The translations under genes and the position numbers were made by a program. From contig CP142458.1 of assembly GCA_038049695.1 (NCBI GenBank), positions 45,599,001 through 45,663,000 of the forward strand: DNA of 64,000 nt, given 5' to 3'. The notes under the pieces were generated by a model. That model was not told the DNA's origin and searched no databases. It saw nothing but the letters and a program-made list of their open reading frames with translations. The DNA is from Cinnamomum chago. Taxonomy: Eukaryota; Streptophyta; Magnoliopsida; Laurales; Lauraceae. Below are positions 44,120 to 55,341 of this stretch, one piece after another (position 1 is the stretch's first letter; each line of letters starts with the position of its first letter).

Positions 44120-45469
44120 ATGGGCCTTGGCCCATTTTTTGGCCGCCTTTCGGTCGCCATTTCTCCGCCGTTTTTCGTCCGTTTTCGCTTCTGTTTTCTT
44201 CTGTATTTTTCTTGGAATTTCCTCTCATTTGTTGGTTGGATTTCTCTCAAGAAAACCTGAAGAGAATCCATGCAAATCAGATCTTAAAGTTTCCTATTTT
44301 TCGGAAAAGCCGAAGACTTTGCCGTGGAGAACTGCCGATTTTTTGTCAAGCGTCGAAACTAGGTCAAACGATGTCAGAACAACCTGAAATTCGACGTGTA
44401 GCTTCTTGAGCAGTAGACGAGACCAACCATAGGCTTTTGTTTGAGTTTTGAAGCCGTTTGGGGGCCCGCAAATGCTTGACTTGATTTCACCGCGAGGGAA
44501 ATGCCGAGCTTTGACTTTCGGTCAAACGATGTCCGATTGACCTGAAATTTGATGGGTAGCTTCCTCATCATTAGATAGGACCAACCATAGGCTTTCGTTT
44601 GAGTTTTGAAGCCATTTGGAGTCATGCAAACGCTTGCCTTTATTTCACCGCGAGGGAAATGCCGAGCTTTGACTTTTGGTCAAACGATGTCCGATTGACC
44701 TGAAATTCGACGTGTGACTCCCTCATCAGTAGATAAGACCAACCATAGGCTTTCATTTGAGTTTTTGAAGCCATTTGGAGTCATGCAAACGCTTGCCTTT
44801 ATTTCACCGCGAGGGAAATGCCGAGCTTTGACTTTTGGTCAAACGATGTCCGATTGACCTGAAATTCGACGGGGAGCCTACTGGAGTCATTTTGAGATGA
44901 TCCACAAGCTCCGAATTGGGTGCCATGTTCCCGAGGTGCTCCGCCGCCGGTAGGGTTGATTTTGTTTTCGAGCATCGAAACTGGGTCAAACGTCATCGGA
45001 ATGACCTGAAATTTGTTGTGCAGCCCTTTGAAGGTATGTAGAAGCCGCCCATGTGCTTTGTTTGATGAGTGACGACCTCGGTAGTTCTCGCTACCTACGG
45101 GCTTGATTTTGCTGTTCGAGAGTTGATGGAGGGTCAAACGGTGTCGGTTTGACTTGAAACTTGACATGTAGCCTTTCGGAGGTATTTTGAGACCATCTAT
45201 AGGCTCTGATCGAAGATTTGGGGTCTTCGACACTGTCGCCGCCGGGAGCTGCTGCTTAGCTGTTGGAGAAGTGAAGCTGGGCCAAATGATGTCGGAATGG
45301 CCCGAAACTTCATGTGTACCTCTCTTTTGGCTGTTTTGAATGACCTTGCAGTTTTTGTTTGATTCTGACAAGATCTACTGCTTGAAGTGGCGCCTGCCTA
45401 TTTTTGGTAGGATGCGGCTCCATGTAGCTTTTGGTGTGAAGAGGCAAAGTGACATTTTTGGTGTCAACA

Positions 45470-45474
45470 AAATC
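45470..45474. repeat. Right target duplication AAATC of TAT1
   Basis: Matches 20631-20635. Confidence 0.9.
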
Positions 45475-45872
45475 GTAGTCTTTAATATATTCCATCCATC
45501 TCCTTTGTCTCATGTTCAATTCCTTCTGTGAGAACAAATACTGGAGACTACGGTGGTCCGAGTGAACTTCAAATTTTTCTCCATACAGATAATGTCTTCA
45601 CATCTTTAGTGCAAATACGACTGTTGCCAGTTCTAAGTCATGCGTCGCATAATTCTTCTCATGCTCCTTCAGCTGCCTCGAGCCATACGCTATGACTTTT
45701 CCATTTTGCATTAACACACATCCAAGTCCCACAGTCGAAGCATCTGTATAAACTACAAAATTACCACTACCTGAACGTAAGGTGAGAGCTGGAGCTGTGG
45801 TCAATCTCTTTTTCAACTCTTCAAAACTTGCTTCACGTCATTCGGTCCATAAGAATGGCACGTTCTTCTGGG
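45475..45872 (-). pseudogene. TK1 RNase H, N-terminal part
   Basis: Contains the start of RNase H with the first catalytic Asp ([20 protein letters not shown]), then [20 protein letters not shown] with the catalytic Glu, and [31 protein letters not shown], where TAT1 cuts it. The remainder is at 20432-20630. A frameshift or stop separates it from RT near 45845. Confidence 0.9.
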
Positions 45873-46808
45873 TTAGTTTGGCAAAGGCGTTGGAATAGAT
45901 GAAAATCCCTGCACAAACCTTCTGTAGTAGCCCGCTAAACCTAGAAAACTCCTGATTTCTGTTACATTCCTTGGCCTCTCCCAATTGGCGATTGCTTCTA
46001 TCTTTGCCGGATCAACTGCTAAACCTTCTTTGGAAATAATATGACCGAGGAAAGAAACTTGTGTCAGCCAAAAATCGCATTTCTCGAGCTTTGCATACAA
46101 CTGGTTATCTCTTAACAACTGCAACGATGTCCTCAGGTGCTGCTTATGCTCTTTTCTGGACTTGGAGTATTCTAATATGTCATCAATGAGGACAACTGTG
46201 AATTGATCTAAGTGAGGTGCAAAAATTTTATTCATTAGTGCCATGAACACTGCCGATGCATTAGTCAGTCCAAAGGGCATTACTAAAAATTCATAGTGCC
46301 CGTATCTTGTCCGGAAGGCTGTCTTCGGTATATCCGATTCTCTTACCCTCAGCTGATGATATCCAGACTTCAAGTCTATCTTCGAGAAATGTTCTGCTCC
46401 CTGCAATTGATCAAATAGTTCATCTATTCTTGGCAATGGATACTTATTTTTGATGGTCACTTGGTTCAATCTTCTGTAATCTATGCACATTCTCAAGGTT
46501 CCATCTTTCTTCTTAACAAACAACACTGGAGCTCCCCACGATGATATGCTTGGCCTAATAAAACCTTTTTCTAACAACTCTTGCAATTGAAGTTTCAATT
46601 CACCCAATTCTGTCGAAGCCATTCTATAAGGTGCAATGGAAATTGGAGCTGCTCCTGGCATAAGCTCTATGGTAAATTCCACTTCCCTGACTGGTGCAAT
46701 CCTGGAACTTCTTCCGAAAATACATTTGGAAATTCGCACACTACAGGAATTTGTTCCACCCCTTGGGACTTTTTGTCCTCTGTAATAAATGTTATGAATC
46801 CCTCGCAT
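45873..46808 (-). pseudogene. TK1 reverse transcriptase
   Basis: A 311-residue open frame covering most of RT. It shows [33 protein letters not shown] (Asp 145), [11 protein letters not shown] and the active site [11 protein letters not shown] (Asp 209-210), then the thumb ([16 protein letters not shown]). The usual F-I-D-D has become L-I-D-D, and Val is Glu after IL. Catalytic Asp residues are kept. The frame is broken from protease by a shift near 46800 and from RNase H near 45870, so the protein is dead as read. Confidence 0.92.
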
Positions 46809-46823
46809 CCGCTTCTCAATAGC

Positions 46824-47267
46824 TTAACTGCTGATAATGCTGAAATAACACCAGCTTGTGAAACCCTTTTCTCTCCATGGAATTCGACCCCCTGATGATG
46901 TTCCATTCAACTTGAAGGAAATAGTTTTGTTGAAACAATCCATACTGGCATGATGTCCAGACAACCAATCCATCCCCAAAATGACATCGAAGTCATGCAT
47001 GTCTAACAGAATAAGGTCTGTTGGAAATGTGACACCACCTATCTTAACTGTGCAGTTAGGGTGATATGTGCTACAAACAACTTGTTTCCCTACTGGTGTT
47101 GTGACAGTTAGAATAAAGTCTAGTTCGCAAACAGGCACATTAATCAATTTAGCAAACATAGGTGATAGAAATGAATGTGTGGATCCAGGGTCAAATAACA
47201 CTTTAGCTTCTATTCCACAAACAAGAAGTAGACCTTCGACTACGTTGCCCGCTGCATCCGCGTCCAC
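46824..47267 (-). pseudogene. TK1 aspartic protease
   Basis: An open frame with VLFDPGSTHSFLS (catalytic Asp 26 in D-P-G-S form), VVCSTYHPNCTVKIGG, DLILLDMHDFDVILGMDWLSGHHASMDC, the conserved Tekay protease end. A frameshift follows near 46880 before the RT start. Confidence 0.9.
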
Positions 47268-48532
47268 TTGGTTCAGATGATACGCTTGACCTCGCTGTTG
47301 AGGTTTGTTTCGATTCTGGTTCGGTCTTCCTTGCTGTGTATTCCTATTCTACTGAAGTGGACGACCGTTCTGATTCTAAGGTTGTTGACGGGGCTGCTGT
47401 TGCTGGTTCTACTGCTGTGGCTGCCTGGGTTGGTTCTGAGTTGCTTGTTGATTCTGCTGAGGTGGCCTGTTGCCCTGGTTTCTATTGTTTGGACAATCCT
47501 TCATCAAATGATCTGCACGGCCACACTTAAAGCATCCACCCGTGACTCTGTAACATAGGTGGGAAGGATGGTTCTTGCCATAATGCTCACATCCACCTTG
47601 TCCTTGGGTGTTCTGATTTGGCCTTGATTTCTTACCTTGTTAGGATTTCTGTCCTTGTTGCTGACGTTTCCTCTGGGCATCCTTAATAATCTTGTTATTA
47701 ATGTTTTCAAATTTATAAGCTCGTTTGACTGCCTCTTGGAATGTAGCTGGTAGGACAACACCTGAAGCATCTCTTTCAATTATAGGGTTGAGTCCCTCGA
47801 GGAATTAGATAATCTTTTTCTCCTCAGTGTCGACAAGCTCTGGTGCATACCGAGACAGTCTCTCAAATTTTGTAACATATTCGAGAACCGTCATGTCTCC
47901 TTGTGTGAATAGCTGAAACTCCACTGCCATATGTCTCTTGATATGAGTGGGCACATACTTCTCAGTAAACTAATCCTTCAAAGTAGCCCACGCGATATCA
48001 TTAGCAATATCCTGATATCCATCCTTGAGTGTTTTCCACCAAATATCAGCCAACCCAATAAACATAGAGGCGGCTAGAAGAACTCATTGTCTGCACTGAA
48101 AAAGGTCGAAGATGCTCTCAGTGTGGACTAACCAGTCATCTGCTGTCAAAGGATCCTCATTTCCAGTGAATTCTTTAGGACCTCTCTTCCGGAACCATTC
48201 GAATAATGTATTTGGGTTGTCATCACGGTTATTGATAAGAATCTGAGGACCCATGTTTTGAGGTTGTACTTGTTCTGGTCTCCTGCCCAAGACTTCTAAC
48301 AACTGCCTTGTACCTGTGTTAATTCCTCATCTTTCTTGGCCATCTGCTCTTGTAATCTGGCTTGATTCTCATTGGCTCTCCTCTGTTGTTCCATCATCAT
48401 CTCATTTATTTTCGGTTGCTGTTCCATCATCATTTGCATAAAGTTCTAAAATTGGCTATCTCCAGAGGAACCTGCAGCATGAGCATTGCTGGAAGAAGGA
48501 TTTGTGTTTGAGTGGTCCCAGCGTGGAGGCAT
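47268..48532 (-). pseudogene. TK1 Gag
   Basis: Starts MPPRWDHSNTN at 48532. Blocks seen are LFEWFRKRGPKEFTGNEDPLTADDWL (about 48205-48130), the Gag core in damaged frames to about 47700, and a CCHC knuckle CFKCGRADHLMKDC (47531-47490), followed by a Gln/Asn-rich stretch. Several stops (for example after GDSQF near 48450, and in the Gln-rich stretch) break it. It would bind and package RNA if intact. Confidence 0.85.
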
Positions 48533-48680
48533 TTTGCTGCAAAACCATTTGTTAGTACAATAAATATATTAAAAAAAACGCACCCATAATCCCCATGCAA
48601 TACTAACTAACGAAAATTCTAACGGATCCTCTCCACGTCCCTATGTTACTAATGTCTTTTAATTGCCCGACATATTTCTC

Positions 48681-48692
48681 GCTCTGATACTA
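48681..48692 (-). other. TK1 primer binding site, mutated
   Basis: The minus strand reads TAGTATCAGAGC. The standard initiator Met tRNA site is TGGTATCAGAGC, so one G has become A. Confidence 0.85.
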
Positions 48693-48696
48693 AGCC

Positions 48697-51674
48697 TTTC
48701 ACGCCCCGGGACCGAGGCCCTAATAATCAAGTCCTTAATCCGGGGGACGTGGCGCGACGGGTTAGAAAATTCCACCCGCACACGTAATTACTTTCCCACA
48801 GGATTTCGCAGTGAGGATTCCAGACGATCCATCACAACCAATTAATCGAATTCACAACAAATAATAATATGCGGAAGCTTGTAGCAAAATAAAAAACCAA
48901 ACGAGATATAAGATAATTGCACAAACTCTGTATCAAAAGAGAAATATATAAAAGGTATAACCCAAAGTTAGTTAAAGTTGTGAGGATCACAAAAGTATAT
49001 TTAAATTATACATCCCAAAAGAAGACCGATGAAGTCATAAACTAAGTTCCCAAAATGTTATCCCAGCTCAAATTCCAACACGACGTCTACATGACATCGT
49101 TGGGCTGCCACTCGTGCTCCACTGGCGGCTTTACCGCCTCAACCGCGTGCTCCGCCTCAAAATCTGCGGGTTCGACATCTAACACCAAACAAAACAGTAT
49201 CAGACACGACGGTCTAGCAAGTGAATAAAGCAGATAAGGTATACAAGTTTTATAAACGTCATGTTTAAAATCATAAAAATACAATTGAAACGAAACATAT
49301 ATAAAGAGTAAACCAAATGAACCAAATCTATACAAATGAAAGAATTTCATAGTTTAAATGTTTCAAACTAATTGACAAATAATCGAAATATTGGAAAACC
49401 ACATGTAGCTACATTCTCCTATTACTGAAGTAACAAGAGCACACAGACAAATAGTAGTTGCCATATAAAATGGCCGGAACAGACAGACAGAAGTCGTTGC
49501 CACTACTCGTGGGACCGTAATACAGAACCGTTGCCATGACCGGAGCAAACAAACAGAATCCACACTGCAGTTGGCAAGTAATTTTAAGATCCCAAGCCGG
49601 GGGATCAGCCCAACTAGGTGACGTAAGCTTAGTGGTGTCATTCAAAACCAAAACCTGAATCGATACAAATCAAATCATAATAATACATTTCCAAAATCGA
49701 TAAAAGGAACTACTCCAGAAAAATACATACTGACAAATTCGAACGAATCAGATGAGTAGCCGTACCGATGTTTCCGAACGTGGCAAACCACTCAAATCTA
49801 TTTCAAAACAATTTGTAGAAAATATACAAATTTTCATAACTTGGAATGAAGTGAATAAGATGATTAATAATGTTTGATGGGCTTACCGGGGGCCGTCTCA
49901 ATACATGCTTAGTGTCTCCATGTTGATTTATAAGTGAAGGAGTTGGTGTCTCTGAAGGTTTCCAACATTTGAGACATAAAGTGTATATTAAGACTAATGG
50001 AAAATCCCCGGGTAATTTAATTACTAAACTTTCTCCATGGGTTTTATTCAAATAAGGTGATTCGGGCTCAAATTCTCAATTCCCAATGATTAATAAGTCA
50101 TTAGGAAGTTTTTACACTCGAACCGGGCTCAAAACTTACTCCACCGGGCCTTAAAATGCATTGGAAGAAATCTAGGCCAAAACCCAAGCCCGCTCGAGCG
50201 GGCTGAGCTTCTGCCCAGCCCGAGAACAGTCAGCTGCATGCTGACTGTTTCCGGTTCCTCCTTCCGATTTCCACTTCTAATCACTTCCCATTAACCCATC
50301 TGAGTGTAAATCAAGTGTAAATCATCTCCGTGTAACTCCATTAAACTACCACATCAAACTCATTCAATCATCTATTAAAAACTATAAATCACAATGAATC
50401 ATATGACAAGAAAAAGGAAGAAATAGATCTTTAGAATTCAAATGGTTCCAAATCAGTTTCCAATCCTTAAGCTGAAGCAGAAAACTTGAAATTTCACACA
50501 CTTAAGCACACAACCTGAAATGAAATCAACCTCACCTATAATGAAATCAGTACTAACATCCATCCAACTTCACAACCAATACCCACTTCAGAATTTCAAA
50601 GTTTCAAGCCAAAAGATTTCAAGGAGAGTTAAATTTTTTCCATCATGCATACACAAATCTAATTATTCACTTGCCTCGAGTCCAATGGAAAGGGTCTCAA
50701 ATACAGTCCAAGAACTCCCACACAACTCAGCTGCAGTCCTACACCAAACCCATAGAAGAACCCATTCAAAAACTTAATATTTTGAAAAGAGAAGGAGCTC
50801 TCAAGGAGCCTCCTTGCATGCAAGAAGAAGAGCTTCCAAAGGGTATGAAAAAACCATATCTAAAAGGAGAAACAAAACCTTACCTGTAGGTATAAAAATT
50901 ATCAACAAAAGCTTGAAAAATGAAGTTGGTTTCAGCAGGAATTCTTACACAAATGGTGTCTGTGGGTTGCTCATTGCATGAGGATGATGGTAGGGTCAGA
51001 ATTTCAATTTGGGTTGAGCTTCCTAGACATGCAAGAGGATAAAGAGGTTGAGAAGGAAGAGAGGAAAAGCTCTGGTTTCAGCTGCTACAGGAAACGAATG
51101 GGGAAGAAGAAGACCCAACGTGGGTTTTCTTATGTGAATGGGTTTAAGTCTATTTGTGGGCCCCCCCCCCATTGGCCCCAAAGTTTCAAGTGACTGGATT
51201 GATCATTTGTGGGTCTCGAATGGAAATGACAAAGAAAACAAAAATGATCGTTGAAAAATCTAGTATTCAAAAAAGTATATTTTCTTCATGATTTTCAAAT
51301 TTTGAAATTTATGCACAGATTTGGGTGTGAAAAGACTGTTTTGCCCCTTTTCCCGAAAAGCGCGATTTCTGGGTTTCAAATGCAAACCGAACAAACATGA
51401 AAGTTATTGGGATCAAAATAAAAAATTCAAAAATGTCGAAATTCATATTTTGCATACATCAAATGAATCTAATAAATCAAATTCCTATACTAACACGTGA
51501 CACGGGCCACCCCGGGCCCGGTCAAACCAAACTCAACGCGCTCAAAATTCCCTAATGTTATCTAAAAGTCTAATCTAACTAAAAATCCAAGCTAATCATC
51601 CCCTAATCCCACTTAGAGACTAATCACAGTTAAAACAATAAAAATATATACTAAACCTGGGTCGGGGCCTGACA
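48697..51674 (-). repeat. TK1 5' LTR
   Basis: 2978 bp, start TTTCACGCC (TG mutated to TT), end GGGGCCTGACA. It is uninterrupted and preserves the empty sites of LTR-A (ATTAA, 50290-50294) and LTR-B (AAAAC, 50874-50878). It carries the AAGCTTAGTGG block near 49630, a perfect palindrome (50187-50204) and the U3 AAAAAGTATAT block near 51280. No gene. Confidence 0.92.
50187..50204. repeat. 18-bp perfect palindrome in TK1 5' LTR
   Basis: AGCCCGCTCGAGCGGGCT, about 0.9 kb downstream of the TATA-position element on the minus strand. The core is the same GCTCGAGC as in LTR-B. Confidence 0.9.
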
Positions 51675-51812
51675 GGACTTCATTTATTGTTTAACGCATA
51701 CCAAGAGAGGTAACAACGCAACATGGGTGATCGTCGACAGACTCACTGAGTCAGCCCACTTTCTGCCCATGAAGACTGGGAAGAAGATGCAGTTGAGTAG
51801 CCTTGCCAAGTT
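51675..51812 (+). pseudogene. Integrase core fragment of the element TK1 inserted into
   Basis: A plus-strand frame starting one base in reads DFIYCLTHTKRGNNATW, VIVDRLTESAHFLPMKTGKK and SSLAKL, an integrase core segment of a Tekay-type element. Its left half should lie beyond the TK1 3' LTR, outside the window. It stops abruptly at 51812, where LTR-like sequence begins. Confidence 0.88.
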
Positions 51813-52465
51813 GCCAGTTATTATTTAGTTTTATTTTCAGTTATTATATTACCGTAAATATGATATATTGTCTATAAGTTGATTCTTTATGCAATTGCTT
51901 TATTAGTCAAGCATGATCTGCCTAGTTTACTGACATTGCAAATCTTATTAATCATACTTGTCCTTTATTCATACTTGATATACATACATTGTTATTTACT
52001 TTGAACTGCTTGTTAGGTTTCCTTACAAGCTGACTCAGCACCGCTTGGTGTTGTAGGTGATGACCTCACTCCTCTTGAGATGGAGCTTGAGGAGGAGGAG
52101 GTGATAACCTCGCTCCTCTACTTGGTGCTATAGGTGATGACCGCAGTTCATAACATAGTGGACTGGATGATGTCAAGTAGACATTGTCGAAGCTTAAGAT
52201 GAGTCACATTTTGGGGATGGTGTTAACTTTTTGGATTTTCGAGTTTTTGCAGCTTTTTCACATCTTCTGGGTTGTCACTGGTGAAGTTTTTGGTAAAGCC
52301 AGTGTTGGGTTGTAATTAACACTCTTTATAGCTTTTTAAATTATGGCAACTTGAATGTTAATATAAATGCCTAGCTATTTCGGGACTGTACAATTTGATA
52401 CTTATCCTGTTATTTTATTTATCATGTTATGTTATATTATTGTTCATTTGATTACCATGAGCTTC
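51813..52465 (+). mobile_element. LTR fragment joined to integrase scrap
   Basis: Resembles the 3' third of Tekay LTRs: GATGATGTCAAGTAGACATTG (52168-52188) and CACATTTTGGGGATG (52207) correspond to blocks near 59230-59280 in LTR-F. It is cut at 52465 by LTR-D. No gene. Confidence 0.65.
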
Positions 52466-52840
52466 TGTGAGGCCCCACCCCTTGTGGACCCTCAATTTGA
52501 ATTTGAATACTATAATTACAGCCTATAGTATCTAATTATACTAATTAGTAGGGATTAGTAAGGGTAGATAGGTATTTTCCTAAGTTTTAAGTCTAAATAG
52601 GCCTTATGTGTATTCTATAGGTCCAATAGGGTGTCTTTTATAATTTTAGAGTAAGTTAGTTGGTTAGAGGCCCTAGCTAGTAATTATCCCCTAGCTTCAA
52701 TAGCTAGTAATTAAGACTTACTATAGGGGGTTTCCACTTGAGAAGCTTCTAGAATTCCCACCAAAGACCAAAATACCCATGGCCTTATCCCCATTCCTAT
52801 GTAAACTAAATGGGCATTTTTGTAATCTGCCCAACCCCAA

Positions 52841-52850
52841 CCTATATAAA
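52841..52850 (+). promoter_or_regulatory. TATA box of LTR-D
   Basis: CCTATATAAA followed by a CT-rich leader (52880-53150). Confidence 0.6.
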
Positions 52851-53637
52851 CTACACCCATCCCATCCCATACGTTTGATGCTCTTCCATCTCTTTTCTCT
52901 CTTCTTCCGTCATTTTCCTCCAACTCTCTCAATTTCCCTCCAATTCTCATATCTCCCTCCCTTTCTCTCTCTAGAACTCTAGCAAGAAAAAGAAGAGGAT
53001 CGTCTACAATCTCAGTTGTAACTTATCTTAAGGATTTCTCTCTCCATCTTATTAGTCTCTTATCTCTCTCTTCTAATCAAGGTATTCTTCATCTCCTTCT
53101 AGTTCAATTTCCTTAGAATTCTCTCTTTCTCTCTCTAGAATTCCTTCCTTATAGCAATTCTCTTGCGGATATGGGTATAGGTGTTAGAAAGCTCTCTAGA
53201 TCTGAGTTTTGGGCTGGTTTGTGTGATTGGAAATCTATAGGAATTGGGATTTGTATGTGGAGCTTTGGATCTCTCTTTTCTCTCTCTATTTGATTGCGAT
53301 TGGATTGAGGTAAGTGCAATAGACCTATTTAGCATAGAATGCATGTTTTCCTTCATTTTGATTCTGCAATTTTAATTCAATTGATGTATATATGCTAGAT
53401 CTACCATTTGAGGTTGGTTTTTATGAATTTTTGGCCATTGATGGACGAGTTCTCTCATTTGGAATATCAATGGCCCGGTGTGATGATGGATGATGGGTCA
53501 TAGAGTGCTTTTGTGATTTTATATGTTTATGTGATGAATGGTGTGGATTGGATATGGTTTGCATGGGTTTTAGTTCAAAATTGGATTGAAGAGGCAGAAA
53601 TCCAGAGTTCTGGAATTGGCACCAGGTGCATGTACCT

Positions 53638-54066
53638 GGTCGACCGACCTGCAGTGAGGTCGACCGGATACACTGAAATATGAGAAAATGCGGGTCTCAG
53701 TTATTTTTCTTGCAGGACTTGCAGTCCAGTGTGCGCGGTCAATCGGACCCTATTTTGGGTCGACCAGGCACATAGGATTTACAACAAATAGCTGGGAGAT
53801 GGATTTTCCACCTTAGGCTAGAATTCAGTGTGTGCGGTCGACCTGACCTTGTTCCAGGTCGTCCGGGCACAAAGGAAATTTAGGAAATGAACTGAGTGCT
53901 GGGACACCCTTTTAGCCAGGACTTTCAGTGTGTGCGGTCGACCGCCCAAGCCAGGGGGTCAACTGGACACATAGAGAATTTTGGAACCAGGCCTTGCCTG
54001 CAGGGTGACTGTTCTCTGCTCACAGTGGGTGGGGTCGACCGCCTAGGCCAAGGGGTCGACCGGGCA
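53638..54066. repeat. GGTCGACC palindrome cluster in LTR-D
   Basis: About ten GGTCGACC sites or one-base variants in pairs, each pair within 20-40 bp and pairs about 90-110 bp apart. They are often framed by GTGTGCGGTCGACC on the left and a GGACACA-like end on the right. Confidence 0.85.
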
Positions 54067-55341
54067 CACTGTGTACAGTAACTTTTCCTAGATTTCAGTT
54101 TCTGTGGTTATGATCATTTATGGCACCCATTGACCATCCAAATAAACTTCCATTGATGTGCCAAGCACGAGTCTATAGTGTGGCTCAAGCTTGACTCTTG
54201 GGGACCGCCAAGTACGGTCTAGGTTATGGATTTAATGGCGATTCGATCCTTAAATGTTGTTGATGATGCCCGTAACTTCTGGAGCACCAAACATAATATC
54301 CATTTGCATCTGAGACTTCATTTAGAGATCAAATTAACTAAGATGGACCTAGACCTTAATGTGGACCAATACTTAGGTTGGACTTTCGATATTTCCCGTT
54401 AATTCTCTTATCTTGGAGGTTAATATACTTAATGCATCACTGTCACTCTTATATCCTTTTTGTTGTTTATAACTTTTAATTAAATGGAAAATGGAGGACC
54501 TGAACCTAGGATTACTTAGAGGTGACCTGGTGATGTGATTGTGTGAATATTGACCTGTGTCTGTGGCTAGGCGGGCCCTTATATGGCCTAAGATGGGATG
54601 TTTGATACCCTAGGATGGAGAGGTTGATTATGGTAGACTTATAACTCAATATGGATGAAAATGGATTGATTATTATTGGATATGGACTTGTTACCTCATT
54701 TGGACTATTTTAGACCAACCAATGTATTTGGTGGGCCTCGTTATGGATCCAATGATTGGACTTAGACCTGGACTGTGTTCCATGGATTGAACTGGTACTT
54801 GTTAGGACCTTGCTCACGCAAGGCAAAACCAAGACAGACAGAGACCTACATTATTTCCTTGAGTATGCATGAATATTCACTTAGTTGTTCTAAGCTCAGC
54901 CTGTTGACTAATCACCACTGGTAGGAGCTCCTGGTGAGTCATGAGTGTTGAGTTCTGTGTGTTGAGTGGGCTATCATGATGAGTTATGTTTTAGATAGAC
55001 GGTGTGATACCAGGTCCGATCTCCTGAGTGATGAGTGTTGAGTGATCAGTGGTGAGTGTTGAATGATGAGTGATAAGAGGCATGAGTGTTATTTTGTGGG
55101 GCTTGTCATTTCCGAGAACTGATTACCCTTTTTTCCCCACCTCGACTGTGTTCAATATGGGAGGGCCGCGGCATAATATCCCGCGGTATTTCAGCTTGTG
55201 TGAATGTGCCCCCATGTTGTCTTCAGACTAGATTACTATTTATTTTGATTCAAATCGTCTTAATGCTCAATTGCCTAGATTATGTACTATTGTTATTCTC
55301 ATTGATTATATGCTCATCTCTACTCTATTGATGCATACATC

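Larger units (their letters stand above)
20636..45469 (-). mobile_element. TAT1: Tat-lineage Ty3/gypsy retrotransposon
   Basis: A minus-strand element of 24.8 kb as found, about 20.8 kb without the nested LTR-C. Both LTRs are about 2.9 kb, begin TGATGGACCGCG and end GTGTCAACA on the plus strand, and are bounded by AAATC. Order along the element: 5' LTR, primer site, long leader with tandem repeats, an ORF upstream of gag, gag, protease, a linker with a G-patch-like segment, RT, RNase H, second RNase H, integrase, a repeat-rich 3' region with an antisense gene, polypurine tract, 3' LTR. A second RNase H and an antisense gene between pol and the 3' LTR are recorded features of plant Tat elements. 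A few frameshifts break the frames. Confidence 0.93.
42530..45469 (-). repeat. TAT1 5' LTR
   Basis: 2940 bp, uninterrupted, same ends as the left LTR. It contains the GCC-N6-GGC minisatellite (42776-42896), a TATA box, palindromes (44064-44119), the 158-bp array and the empty LTR-C site ATGTT at 44925-44929. No gene. Confidence 0.94.
52466..55341 (+). mobile_element. LTR-D: plus-strand LTR cut by LTR-E
   Basis: Starts TGTGAGGCCCCACCCC. Its 3' end lies beyond later insertions and is not in view. It contains a TATA box, a long pyrimidine-rich leader, GGTCGACC palindromes and, at 54925-55092, a degenerate TGAGTGT repeat. CCGCGG occurs twice near 55164-55188. ORFs are short and non-homologous. 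Assignment as an LTR rests on the start and on layout shared with LTR-F. Confidence 0.65.

Noticed and set aside
52779-52982. Possible host gene start after the TATA box at 52841
   Set aside because: The TATA box and CT-rich leader sit at the usual place in an LTR starting at 52466, and no long ORF or splice pattern follows.
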